DNA of 64,000 bases, from contig JANPWX010020521.1 of the NCBI GenBank assembly GCA_024734555.1, forward strand, positions 558,827 to 622,826, in the 5' to 3' direction. Position numbers and translations under genes: made by a program. Below, piece by piece: positions 24,798 to 43,310 of this stretch. This DNA comes from Trochalopteron elliotii. Lineage: Eukaryota > Chordata > Aves > Passeriformes > Leiothrichidae. Each line of letters starts with the position of its first letter. The first letter of the stretch is position 1. A model generated the notes under the pieces. That model was not told the origin of the DNA and ran no database searches. It saw only the letters and a list, made by a program, of their open reading frames with translations.

Positions 24798-27723
24798 GTA
24801 AGAACTGCCTTTGCCCCCAGGAGTCAGAGGGGCTTAATATTTTCTCTGCGTTGTTTACTTTTGTACAGTTAGCAAAACAGTGTTCACATCTATGCTTTTA
24901 ACTCTGCTAATGAAGCTATTATAATGTCAAATAGAATGTCACCATGACTATGCCTAATTAGCATTACAAATTCGGTTGAAGAGGTAAATGACCAGATCTT
25001 TCAGGGTGCAAATCAGCTCAGCTACAGGCACGTGTACTCACGAAATTTACAAGGATGGTCCTGCAGACTGATGAAATGTAGGCCTGGAAAATGCTGCCTT
25101 AATGGAATGCGTCTTTCAGCTGTTAAATGAACCTGCTCTCTCAGGTGTGTCAGACAATGGGAAAAGTCTGTAAAAACTCCTCTGGTTGGGATACCAAAAG
25201 GAAATCAGTAGTTACAGTCTCTGTTGATGGGCAGGAGAAGAGGCAGATCAGAGCATGTAAAGCTTAATATTCCATGAATGGCTTGGTCCAGAGCCCACTG
25301 AAAGTCAGTGGAAAGACTGTCAACATCTGATCCAAAGGCAATTAGTCAGAAATTAAGGATTCGAGGCCTGTTCTTTACTGGTAAACAGTGCAGTCAGGTG
25401 GTCATGGCTGGTTTATAAAAGAGGAGCAGGTGACATGCAATAAAAAATTAGGCATTCGTGGACATAGAAGATGTTTCTGCTACTGGCACTATGTAAACCC
25501 ATTACTAAAAATAGATAACAATTCGAATAAGGTTTAATTGTCTGTGTAGTTTGAAGAAAAACTGGTGCAGATCACCAGTCTTCAATGGCAGCCTAAAGTA
25601 AAACTTCAAGACATTTAAACTGAATTTCCATGTGAGCTTTAATTGTCATTTTAATTCAAATAGTCAAACTCTACTAAATTTCAAAGGGAGGTAAAGAAGG
25701 AGTTTGCCTGAGAACTTTAATAAGGATGGAGCAGAGCTCGATACACGGCTGAAATCTTGTAAATCTGTGTTCCTTGATAACTGCAAAGTTGCACACATTT
25801 CATTTATCAGAAACCTTCACTATGAAATTACACTCTCAGCAATTACTACTGAATGATTTAATAAATAATTTGTAGAAGTTCTTCAATTAAAAAGGAGTAA
25901 TTGTTGACTTTAAAGAGAGACAAATCAACAAAAAATATGTAAAAGCATAAAGAACACTGTAATATCAAAGACTGTCTACAGAAATGTGGATTCTATGTAT
26001 TTTTCTTCAACTACAACCTACATACAAATGGCAAATAAACCTTTCAAAATATAATTAGGAAGGCATTAAATCCAAACATCTCCAAAGTGGCCTTCCCTTC
26101 CCTCAGTCCCAGCACAAAGTAAACATTGATTATTCTTCCTCCCAAACACCTACGGGAGTGCCCTCATGGTGTGCAGACACAATTAGCTGAAACCTAAGCA
26201 GAAGTAATGCCTGGTGGCTAAATTTTATGTATGCTATTGTGTCAGAAAAATTCTGAAGACAGGTTTGCAGTCCTCAATTTTGCAATACTCCTCATAGAGA
26301 AAAGAGACTGCTGCTTTTTCAGGGCTAAATGTTTATCTTTCAAGCACCTTAGCAGGGAATTTAGCAGCTGATAAATCGCAGTGATGATAAGCACTCCTGT
26401 CAGTGCATCTGTGGGCTCTTGAAGGTGATGGCTGAAGTGCAGATGGTCTCTGAGGAGCACCTCTATACGCAGGCCAAGTCCAACCCAGGTTGTCCCAAAG
26501 AACATCTCTGTTCAGGGAGTGTCTCAGCATGGGAATAGGCTGTTGGACCACACTGACGCATCCAGGTATGCTGCACATAGGACAGGGATCACAGTGCTGG
26601 AGCTCCTGAGGACTAATCCTGTGAGTGTGGTTCTGTAGGAGAGTGCAGCCCTGCACGTGAGAACTCCCAGTCAGGTGGAAACTGCCTTCACCTGCACTGC
26701 TGAGTAAAATTGCATCCATTTTTCTGACCCTGAGACAGTGTTTCACCTTCTATGGACTACATATGGACTATGTATGCTTGGACGTCCCAGGGTAATGCCC
26801 AGTGATCCTCAGGTCTGGATATTCATCAGTTCAGAGTGTTCTAATACCAGAAGGATTGTTTGGTAGAGTAGCGGTAGAGTTTGTGAAACTGCACATGCAC
26901 ATTGGTTTTGGCATAAAGACATAGAGATCTTCAAAGAGCTAAACCTGCTGGGTGAGGTGGAGAGCCAGTGCTCACACAATCTTATACCTGCTGGGATATT
27001 CCTGGATACTCCTACTCCCCTTATAGTATCCCAAATATGCTAGGACCCTAACAGCCAGTGCAGAGTATGAGAGAGCTTATTATCAGGTACCAAAACCAGA
27101 CCCAGGAGAGGGTAAGCTGTACAAAAGCTCCAATTTTTTTTTTGTTTCCTGGGCTGTTTGATGCAGCAGTATGGACACAGCTGTTACTGCGCACATCTGT
27201 CACTCTCTAGTTGTTTTTCTGCATCTGGTACATTTCTTTAGTTGATCCCTGAGCCTATCCCACAATACCTATAGTATTGTCCTTGGGATGTTATCCTTCT
27301 GAAATACCGAAGGTATTTGCTCCTCCTTGCACTGGTGTGGTCAGGTTGTGTGCTGTCCTTTGTACGTGCACAGAGTATGTACTGTGTATACTGAAAAATT
27401 CATTTCTTCTCACTCATATTAACACTTTAATTAACTAAAGCTTGCAGAATTTTGCTGACGGGAGGTGGATCATTGTGTAAAAAATATTTGTACTTCTCCT
27501 CAATCTTGGACAAAGAGGACAAGGCAAATCCTTTCTACTCCCATCTGTTTGCAGTGAGAGACAAACTGGAGTTAATTTACCTGATTATCTCATACCCTCA
27601 GAAAAAACATTTGTTGTGATTCTGTTTGCAGGGACTAGTTTATTAAAACCAGCTTCCCAAACCCATCATGCACAGTGCTTTATTTCCCTCCTGAGCTAAT
27701 CATGTGGTTTGATTAGTAGGCCA

Positions 27724-27938
27724 TGTTTTCCACCTCAGAACTCAGAAATTCTGCACAGGTTAGCTCCTTGTGCACAGAGTAACTTGTCCTTTATCAAAGG
27801 GTCATCCCTCTTGTGTCTTGCTGGCAGTACATGATGTGCATTGTGGACAGTGATCCATTTAATTAGCTTGTTCTTGTGTCTTGGTAAAAAAAAAAAGGCC
27901 ACAGGTACCAAACCCAAGAGATAACAAAAAGAACTGAG
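27724..27938 (+). repeat. Duplicated segment, copy A (paired with 28968-29165)
   Basis: This segment and the one 1,244 bp downstream share ordered blocks: 'tgttttcca.ctcagaa', 'cttgtgca', 'agtaacttgtcct', 'ggcagtacatgatgtgc', 'gtgatccattt' plus 'attag', and a closing 'aaaaagaactgag'. Between the blocks there are substitutions and indels, including an A run in this copy near 27886-27896. I do not recognise the unit as CR1 or an LTR. It is either an old local duplication or two insertions of one uncharacterised interspersed repeat. Confidence 0.8.
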
Positions 27939-28967
27939 AACATCTTCAGTAACAGCATTCTTTTTTATCAAGCTCTGAATTTAAACTATCTGGAAAACAG
28001 ATGATGAGTTCATGTAACTGGAGATTAACACAATGAGGGCCTTGCTGCTTATAACCAGTACATAGCTCTTCAGGGTTTGGGGTTTTTTTTTGTCATTTCA
28101 CCCCTTACATCTGTGTTGGAGAGCCCAGGGTTTTATTTAGTAAAACTAGTGTAAATTGACTCATTATCATATTATTCTGAATTCAAAATGACATTTCTAA
28201 GATCTGTACAAACTGGAGTCTGTTATTATCAGTAAAGTACTTTTAAAACCAATATTACTTTTTTTATCAACTTTGAAAAGGTTTGGTTCCTCACATAATA
28301 CAGATTAACTACTGAGGATGTAAAAGAAGAATGAACAGACCTAAAGTGATTAGTAACATAATGATAAATAGATAAAATCCAGGTATCTGTGTAGGGTAGT
28401 ATACAATTTGAGTGGACATGAATGCAGAAAAATGCTGACATAAAGTCACAATGAAGATCTCACAGACCAAAAAATGCAGTGAAACAGGCATGACATTTTT
28501 TGTACAGTCTCATGGCTGGAATCAAATGCCAGTGTAAAGTGATGCAGCTTCTTTAGGAAAGCTACAGGGTGGACTGTCAGGTTCTCAACTAAAAGCAAAA
28601 GTTGGAGTAATATATAACATACTAGCTGAAAGCAAAGCCTGGTATAACATTTTTGTAGGGTAGAGAATTATTTCATAGCAATTTCCAGAAATTGCTTGGA
28701 TTCTTTAACTTCTTTCCTTTCTTATTGGAACTGTAAATAAAAATTTATTTTTAAGACCAGGGGAAGGAGAGGAATGAGAGTAAGGGAAAAGAATGATCAA
28801 ATAATAACTGCTCACCCTAAGAGAACAGAGGAGTTAGCCTCAAATCCTCCCTCCTTTTCTGAAAAATATAAAGCCAGGGGCAATGGTGTTGGGAAGCATA
28901 ATGGGTTAAGTCTACAATAGCATCAATGACATGGGAAAAAATGAGTATAGAATGCTTATTTATCAAC

Positions 28968-29165
28968 TGTTTTCCAGCTCAGAAATCACGGTCTGCATAT
29001 CTTAGCCTCTTGTGCATTCAGTAACTTGTCCTGTTTTGTTGGCAGTACATGATGTGCCCTGATGGTAGACTGTGATCCATTTTATTAGGTTACTCATATG
29101 TCTGTAAAAAATCCCCCAACTACACACACACACACACAAAAAGAGCTAGAATAAAAAGAACTGAG
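28968..29165 (+). repeat. Duplicated segment, copy B (contains (CA)n)
   Basis: This is the second copy of the unit described at 27724-27938, with the same block order and orientation. It has acquired an AC dinucleotide run at 29122-29138 where copy A has an A-rich stretch. It ends about 0.4 kb before GRIN3A exon 2. Confidence 0.8.
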
Positions 29166-29573
29166 GGGGGTTATTTTTTCTTACTGTTTACCAAAGAACT
29201 TTTCAGCATCCATTTGTATATGGCTATGACTGAACTCGAGCAGTATGGAAATACCTTCTCATATCCCTGTTAGGGGTGCAGGGAAATCTTTGATTGAGAA
29301 TTCTTTGAAATCCAAAAGGACAAATGGGTAGGAAGAAAAACATATTGTCAGAAACAGGCTCATTAATGACTGCTGCAGTTGAGTCAAACTAGCAGAGGAA
29401 GCCCGTGAATCACAGTCCATTTAAGCTGAGTGGGTATAAATTTTCCTGCTGCTCACACAGTTCTATTGATTGGCAGGTGGTGACTTTGAACTGAAGGAGT
29501 GTGTAAAAATTAATCAGACTCATTATCTTGTGTCCAGTATATTTCTGATCGTCTTTCACTTTTTTAACCACAG

Positions 29574-30178
29574 AACCCCCTTCACCTGCAGATGAGTTTA
29601 GAAAACTCACTGAGTTCTGATGCTGATGTCACTTTCTCGATCCTTGCAATGAACGACTGGTACAATTTCAGCCTCATGCTGTGCCAGGAGGAGTGGAACA
29701 TCACAGACTTTCTCCTCCTCACACAACAGAGCTCCAAGTTCCACCTGGGGTCCATTATAAACATCACAGCAAACCTCACTTCAACCAGTGACCTTCTGAA
29801 CTACTTGCAATTTTACCTGGAGAGCATCAAAGACACGACATCAACCATGGTGATGTTTGGATGTGACATGGAGAAGACGCGGAGGATTTTTGAGATAACC
29901 ACACAGTTTGGTGTGATGCCTCCAGAGCTGCACTGGATTATTGGGGATTCACAGAATGTGGAAGAGCTGAGAACAGAAGGTTTGCCCCTTGGTCTCATTG
30001 CACACGGCAAGACAACTCAGTCGGTCTTCGAGCATTACGTGCAGGATGCCATGGAGCTGGTAGCCAGGGCTGTGGCAGCAGCCACTATGATCCAGCCTGA
30101 ACTGGCTCTCATTCCAAGTACAATGAACTGCATGGACACGGATGAAAGCAATATCACTTCAGGCCAGTATTTGTCAAA
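29574..30178 (+). CDS. GRIN3A: GRIN3A exon 2: GluN3A amino-terminal domain, second part
   Basis: The exon encodes 201 codons plus two bases (phase 2 end) of the extracellular amino-terminal domain. It opens with [19 protein letters not shown] and contains blocks typical of GluN3[67 protein letters not shown] and [12 protein letters not shown]. Sequons NFS, NIT (three) and NLT mark a glycosylated ectodomain. The acceptor is 'aaccacag'; the donor is AAA|GTAAGT. A second AG lies 18 bases into the exon (29590-29591), which would keep frame if used. The exon is intact, with no stop or frameshift. Confidence 0.97.
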
Positions 30179-36908
<6,730 letters not shown>

Positions 36909-38723
36909 TAACTCAGCCTTTTCTTCTCTCCACTCAAAATTCACTGCTGCATAATGTATGATTTCTAACAGAATCAGAAAGTGATCTTTGTGTAAAACAG
37001 TGGTTGCAATTACTTACAACCTCATGGCATTTAAGGAGGAAAGTTCAGTGAGATAGGGCTTTTAAACACCCATAACAGGTGTTTAAAGGTGTAGGGGGAA
37101 GGATTTAAAAGATTGAAGGTGAGGGAAAAGGTGAAGTAGGCTCGTGTTGTCCACTGCAGAGAAGAATAGTAGGTTCTACATTCAGATTAAAAGTTTAAGT
37201 TCAGTTCCAAGTTCCCTTTGATAGGAGCTGTTTAAATCAGTTGGATGATTCAGGTCATCCTGAGATCTACTCAAACAAAACAACTGCACAGAACAAGACA
37301 AAACGCTTGATCCTCTCTAGGTAGGATATTTCAAGTATTTAATTCTTCATAATGCTGCTGGCAGAGGCATTGCTGACAAAATTCCCCATGAATGCTAAAT
37401 GAAATGTAGCAGAACAGAAATATTTTGAAAAACCCTGCCTTATTCGTCAAAACAGTGGAACTCACTTTACAAGTAGTCAGGCATTTGGTCTGCAGTGTCG
37501 TTTCTGTTGGGGAGTTGGGGAGATGAGCAGTGTTGTAGACAACCCATCTGCAAAGAGTTCGGACATCCCAGAACTTCCCCCACCTGCTCTTTTCCCCTTC
37601 CCAAGGAGTCTTCAGTTGGAATTTAAGTCCAGTCATTTTATGAGACTATTCTTAATTTATTTGCGACTAAGTAGGGATCAGGAAAGCAAGGGGTAGAATG
37701 TCTTGTAGAGAGAATAGATAGCTGCAGGTAACACCAGAGCATCCTCTGCACTTGACAGTCGCTCCAGGGGGCACGATGGCAACAGCAGATTTCTCTTGAT
37801 CATGTGGCACTTTCTGCAGTGAAGGTGTGATTCTGTTACCCATAGTTTTGTACTCGTGACCTAACTGCTGGTACAGAAGCCATCCACCATGTGTTTGTCT
37901 CAAGGAACTGAACTGATAGATTATTGTGCCACTGTAAAAAAATAACTTTAATAACATGAGAACAGGGCATACATCTTGCTTTTGTAAACTGTGTGAATAA
38001 ATGGTACATATGTCCCTCCAGACAGCAAAGGCCAGGCTCCATCTGTTGCATTGGTGAAACATTGCAGTCAGACTAATGACCAGACGGTTTTGACTTTGTG
38101 AGTGCAGTGCCTGACTCACTCCCTGCAATGTTAACTAGATAGTTTCTACCAAAAATGTTATAAACAAAGAACAACAGTTTTGTGGCTGACCCAAGGCACT
38201 CTCAAACTGATTTATGGCTTAAAGCAAATTGCTTCTAATTATCCACCATTCCCCTCCCAGCAAAAAATATCATAAATATTACATGAATATCTTAATCAAT
38301 ATAAGGCACAAAAATCCATTATATGTGATTTCTTCAAAGCATTCTGAAGAAGCTGTTGAGAGCTTTCAGCTGAATTTCCCCAGCTCCAGGTATATCTCTG
38401 TTACACTGTTGCATGAAGCCACAATTTTGGTTTGAAAATGAGGTTAGTCCTCTACTCTTTCCATGGGCATCTTCTCATCCCTCAAATCAAATTGCATCCA
38501 ACTGCATTCTATTTTTCAACATTACTATTGTGACCACATGCTGAGTTTTTGAAACAGGTATTGGGAAATTTCTGCAGCTCCAAGGAAAATTAAATTACTC
38601 TAAAGCTGTGCTGTTGAAGCTTAATGTAAAACATTGAAGCATGACAGGTGCTGCAGACACAAATCTTGGTCCAGAACAGAAACATCAATGACTCCTGGTT
38701 GGTAACTTCAGTGATTCCATTAT

Positions 38724-38767
38724 AATTATATTCCATTACTAGCTAGTAATTATATTCCATTACTAGC
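38724..38767 (+). repeat. 24-bp tandem duplication
   Basis: The 20-mer AATTATATTCCATTACTAGC occurs at 38724-38743 and again exactly at 38748-38767, a period of 24 bases. The copies are identical, so the duplication is fairly recent or conserved by chance. Confidence 0.9.
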
Positions 38768-40212
38768 CTTTCCTAGAAAAGCACTTCCCTGCTTTATGGA
38801 ATAAATCTAAATCTCTGAGTTCCCAGTTGGGAATAAGTTCATTATATAGTAACACTTCCCATTCTGGGAATAAGGCAACACAGTTTTAGGAAAGAAGATT
38901 TTCTGCTATCACATGAGCTGCAGAAAAGTTTTGTGTATATCATTCATGCATTTGCCTCCAAAGTCGTAGTCTGAAAGAGCAGTTGTAATAGAAAATGCAC
39001 TGTTTTGACCTTTGCTCACACAGAGCCTGAGCTGTGACTATTGAATGTTCTCTTTAAGAGTTAAAGCTTAGGTTTAGGAAATGTTTGGGCCGCAACAGTC
39101 ACACAGTTACAGGCACCACATTTTAGTTAGTTAATTAAAGCATTTTTTGTATGACTAAAAGACTTTATGCTTCAGTTTTTCTTGCCAGATATGTTTACCT
39201 CTTTCTTTTTAGTGGTGGAGACACATTTCAAAAAGAAGGCAGCAGGAGGGAGAAATAACCTTTTTAATTTAAATATACTTCTAAACATCCCTCTGCTGCT
39301 CTCAGTGTGCATGTGCCCTTCGTACTGTGCTTTTGAAATTTATTTAAAAACAAAGCCCAAAATAGAGGAGCAGCCTTCTTGAGGTGATGTAAGACATGTA
39401 TTTTCTTTAGGCTGTCAGCCATAAATGGCAAATCCCGTCTGAGGTTGTGAACAGTCAGGAAGGACAGAATTAGAGCTATCTCAGTTGGACCTTTAAATGG
39501 ACTAATGATATAGAAGAGAATACAGAAATATCATCAAGCTGCTGAAAGGAGGAGCAGCCAGCAAGACAGGAACCAAAAGGAAAGCAGTGAGGAGAAGGAG
39601 AATTAATTTCCTGGAATATGTCTTGAATTTGGGGAACTTGCTATGTATTTTCTGTGTAAGAATCTTAACCAGAGCAGGTCACTAAAGCCACACTTCTGCA
39701 GTGTCCATCAAAGGTGGTTGCCCCCTTTCCTAGGAAATACAATAGGACCCAGTAGGTTGTAGAGATTTTGAGGCAATGTCCTGTCACCTTAAAATCTAAT
39801 TCTTCTTAGAAAATGGGAAGTTTTGGGCCACAGCTGCGTCCTCCCCCTTCATTTTCTAATTTTACAGGCTTTCTAATTTTCTACAGGTTTTAGACATCAT
39901 CTATTGCCAATGGAAACTGGTAAATACAGGTTTTGTGTCAACTTCAACATGTTCAGCCTCCTGTTTGAGAACAAGGGGGATATAGCTACAGGATGAATGT
40001 GCTGGCTGCCCAGACAGAACATGCATCCATGTCCTGAATCCCTCTTAAGAAGCTCTCTACAGTACATGGCAAAGAAGTTTAAAAGCTTGTCTACATACGG
40101 AGGAGATAGAGAAAAGAATATTGCATTCATGTATTTTAATCTACTTTTATCCGTTCTCTCTCTCTATCCATGAATCACTTTTTCTTCTAATTTCACCTCT
40201 TAGGTTGCACAC

Positions 40213-40285
40213 AAATATTTTTATTATTTAATATTATTTAATATTATTATTTAATAATAATATTTAATATTTTATTAATATTATT
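40213..40285 (+). repeat. A/T-only low-complexity block (TAATATTATT-like)
   Basis: About 70 bases composed almost only of A and T, with repeated TTTAATATTATT units that are nearly self-complementary. It is prone to hairpin formation and replication slippage. It directly precedes, by about 110 bp, an antisense CR1 scrap. Confidence 0.85.
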
Positions 40286-40397
40286 CTTTGTCAGAGTGCT
40301 TGGCAGCCCAGGTACTCAGCGAGAGTTGAGTTCTTTCCTAGATTCAGATATTCTTCCTCCAGGCATGCAGACCAGGAGCCTGCCTTGGGGATGGTCT

Positions 40398-40500
40398 GAT
40401 CACAGAATCACAAAATGGTCTAGGGTGGAAGAGACTTTAAAGACTACTTGGTTCCACTCAGCTGCCATGGGCAGGGATACCCTCCACCAGGTTGCTCAGT
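40398..40500 (-). mobile_element. CR1 LINE 3' scrap, antisense
   Basis: It opens with 'gatcacagaatcacaaaatg' and continues 'tttaaagactacttggttcc' and 'ctgccatgggcagggatacc', ending 'caggttgctcag', which is the inverted CR1 3' end. Only about 100 bp remain, so it is heavily 5'-truncated. Confidence 0.9.
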
Positions 40501-41691
40501 TATATATAATTTAGTCTTTGATACAGCCATTCATAAGTCCTGGAAAGAAAACATTTTACTCTGCAAAACAAATCATGGCAAGTGATTCCGCAGGATCTCC
40601 CCAAAGAGTGGCGGTTTCTTTGTGGCAGAGGGGACTTTTGCTTTTGGGTTTTTCATGCAAGAACACATATTAGAGGTGCACCATGAAGTCCTGAGTCTGT
40701 TGGGTAGTTCAGGTTATTTGAGGCAAAAGAATTCTGGAAGCTCATAGGGCAGAAGAAATATTTCAAATATGCCAACATGGAAGCAAACAGCAGCAGAAGG
40801 AGAGGAGCTGGGCTCTCTCAGGTTTTCCGTATGGTAATCCAACACCTGGCCTTCCTTTCTGGAAAATGTGTTGTTCTTTCAACAATTTAATGAGCTTTTT
40901 GGGTGCTCTCCACCCGTTGTGACAGCTGTCAGCTTTTCTTTCCCATCTTTAGTACACACTTGAGTAGCCATGCCTGTTCATTTATTCTGGTTATGTTTTT
41001 ATTTCTCTGCATCACTTTACCTTCAAAAATACCCCTTGACAGGGGCAAAGTTCCTATCTGCGTTGTATTTTGACATAAAATATTGAGCACATTCAGCTTC
41101 GTTTAACAAAAAAAGGGCTACTCCTGGGGGTCTCATCACCAGCAATTTCACTGCATTGTCTCTCCTAACTTTCCATGCCTGCAATGAAAACATAAGATAT
41201 TACTTACTCAGTCTACTGTACCTTTACAGTTATACTTTGTACAGGTTAGGCTGCTGTTAAGGCACTGGCTTCAGAACAAGATCACCTAAACCATTCCCTG
41301 GAAGTGCCTTCTTCTCTCTACCATGAAGGATGGTGTTTCCAAAACTCACCAAATAAAAAAAAAAACATGCCCAAGGAATACACTGCAGACACCTACAGGC
41401 ACTCTGACAAGTTCCACCCAGCAAGTCCTTTAAACAGCCGTGGTGTGCATTGGGATTAGTCCCCAGAAATCTCTGATCTTCTCCTAGTTTAGTGCCTGAA
41501 GACTTGCTCTTATGACATGCCAATCTTTTTATTACGAAACTAAACACTTTGAGTGATCCAGGCAAAGTATTTCCTGGGTTTTGTTAATCAGGAATTCAGT
41601 ATGTACAACCACCCAGATATTTGTATCTAGATATATAAAACGTGAGGGTGCAAGCTCTCATTTCTGATTTATGAGCATTATATTTCTGATT

Positions 41692-41716
41692 TAAGGCCTC
41701 TGATTTAGAGGCCTTA
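41692..41716. repeat. Perfect 9-bp hairpin
   Basis: Arms TAAGGCCTC (41692-41700) and GAGGCCTTA (41708-41716) flank a seven-base TGATTTA loop. The word CTGATTTA also occurs nearby at about 41664 and 41686, suggesting local duplication. Confidence 0.8.
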
Positions 41717-42489
41717 TGACCCTTATTATATCAGTTGAATACTTTGTTGTTACTTGTGTTAACATTGTCCAGAAATAAAACTGGCAAGTAACTGCAGATG
41801 AGCTTTAGCAACACCAAATCATAGAAGAAAAAAGGTCAAGCCACTCTGTAGAACGTTTTCATCATTAAAGGCATGATTCAAATACTCCCTCTTGAATGAT
41901 ATTTTCCATTGTGTTCAGCAATTTTTAGAGTGAGGCCGTAACTGTTATGTGTTTATCAGTAAATTTTCTTCCTGAAAAAGGAATTTTTGTAGGAATTACA
42001 CTATCAGAAATTACCTCTGTGGTCTTTCACTGCAGCAGACTGAGATGAATCATTATGAGGAGTGCCACTTGAACTGCTATGTTTTAAATAGATAATGAAG
42101 TAGCATTTATTTAAATATGCATTAAATTGTATTGCAAAAAATTAAGTTACAAACTCGGTGGAATTTAAAAGTCTTACTTCTGCCATGGGGTTTAATATTT
42201 GTACAGGACCACAGGGTTCTTTTTACAATTAAAAGAAGGAGCTACAGAGCATGTGTTTCTGTGAAGGAAGTTACTGGGCACAGGAAGGTCATGATTCACA
42301 ATATCACAGCCTGCTAATTAATACATGGTGCTTTTCTGAGTATTAATGAGTCAGTGAAGGATTTGAACTCAAAAGGGCTTTCAGTGTCACAGAGAGCAAA
42401 GTGAAAAACTCTCAGACAAAGGCAAAATTGAGTATCAAGCTTCAGCTAGAAAAAAGAATTGCAGATCTGTCTCGTACAGGAATGAAAGG

Positions 42490-42581
42490 CACCTCCAATT
42501 TATGGAGGTGAAATCTTGACTTCTTTAGCTTCCCCATGCAATTTATGGTGGTGAACACTTCACTTGTTAAGCTTTCCCATC
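42490..42581 (+). repeat. Diverged 43-bp tandem duplication with hairpin at its start
   Basis: Copies at 42496-42538 and 42539-42581 both begin 'caatttatgg.ggtgaa' and end in 'agctt.ccc' plus 'at', with scattered substitutions. The first copy also forms a perfect 8-bp hairpin with flanking sequence (arms 42490-42497 and 42503-42510). Confidence 0.75.
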
Positions 42582-43283
42582 ACCTCATTAAAGATTTCTA
42601 GGTGAAGTTACAGCTTTGGAGGCTTAGAATCTGTCCAGCTCAGATCTACATCATTCTAATACTCATTTTATCAGAGAGTGCACTACTGTGTTCTGCAAAT
42701 CAAGTTTGCTTTCCCAGTGAAACATGCTTTTTTATGCCTTCTTGCCAACAATTATCTTTTTGCAAACTTTGCATATTAACCCTTACTGCTTGAGGTCTTC
42801 ACCTACACTCATTTACTTACGCTGTTAACAACTGCCCTGATCTTCACCTCCCCTCCTTGTTTGATCCACAGAATTTATGGGTAGATGGGGAAGAAAGTTC
42901 TACTGTCTTCATTCCATGTGGTGCAGGTCTTGAGGGTTGTTCTTCAAGCACCAGAAGGAAATAATGTGTTTCAGCATTTTCCCATCTATGTGGGTGTCAG
43001 TTTCTTACTCTCTAGCTAAATACTTAAATACGTAAATGTCGTAAGATCTTTTGAAAACAGTAAATTGAGCCCACCACCAGAAATAGTAACTGCATCATAG
43101 GTGGGACTCAGACCCTCTCAAGAAATAATGCAAGTAGAAAATTACAAGAAGTTACTGAAATAACTGGCAAAAAGTAGCAGAGAAAGTGAATAAGCTGATC
43201 TTACCACTTGACAGGTGGAAGGTCATATACGTAGCTGACTTAGCAGCATGGAGAATGTTTATTATTGTTCACAAAATATGTGA

Positions 43284-43310
43284 TGTAGATCACAGCCATT
43301 GTGATCTACA
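43284..43310. repeat. Perfect 11-bp hairpin
   Basis: Arms TGTAGATCACA (43284-43294) and TGTGATCTACA (43300-43310) are exact reverse complements around a GCCAT loop. With no mismatch in 11 pairs it is among the strongest short inverted repeats in the window. No family or function is recognised. Confidence 0.85.

Larger units (their letters stand above)
5033..29573 (+). other. GRIN3A: GRIN3A intron 1 (24.5 kb)
   Basis: This long AT-rich intron runs from a GTAAGG donor to a 'ttttttaaccacag' acceptor. No nested gene is supported. It contains a G-rich tract at 5400-5433, CR1 fragments near 6205, 13898 and 16500, an LTR-like element at 22652-23183, a duplicated 0.2-kb segment at 27724 and 28968, poly-A at 8270-8288, an AT repeat near 9314-9336, poly-C at 19298-19309 followed by a pyrimidine tract at 19541-19578, and a TA repeat near 24783-24797. 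Short hairpins are listed separately. Stretches such as 6.6-13.9, 16.7-22.6 and 23.2-27.7 kb show nothing I can name. The 190-codon open frame at 19180-19752 is mostly low-complexity and has no family signature. Confidence 0.85.
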
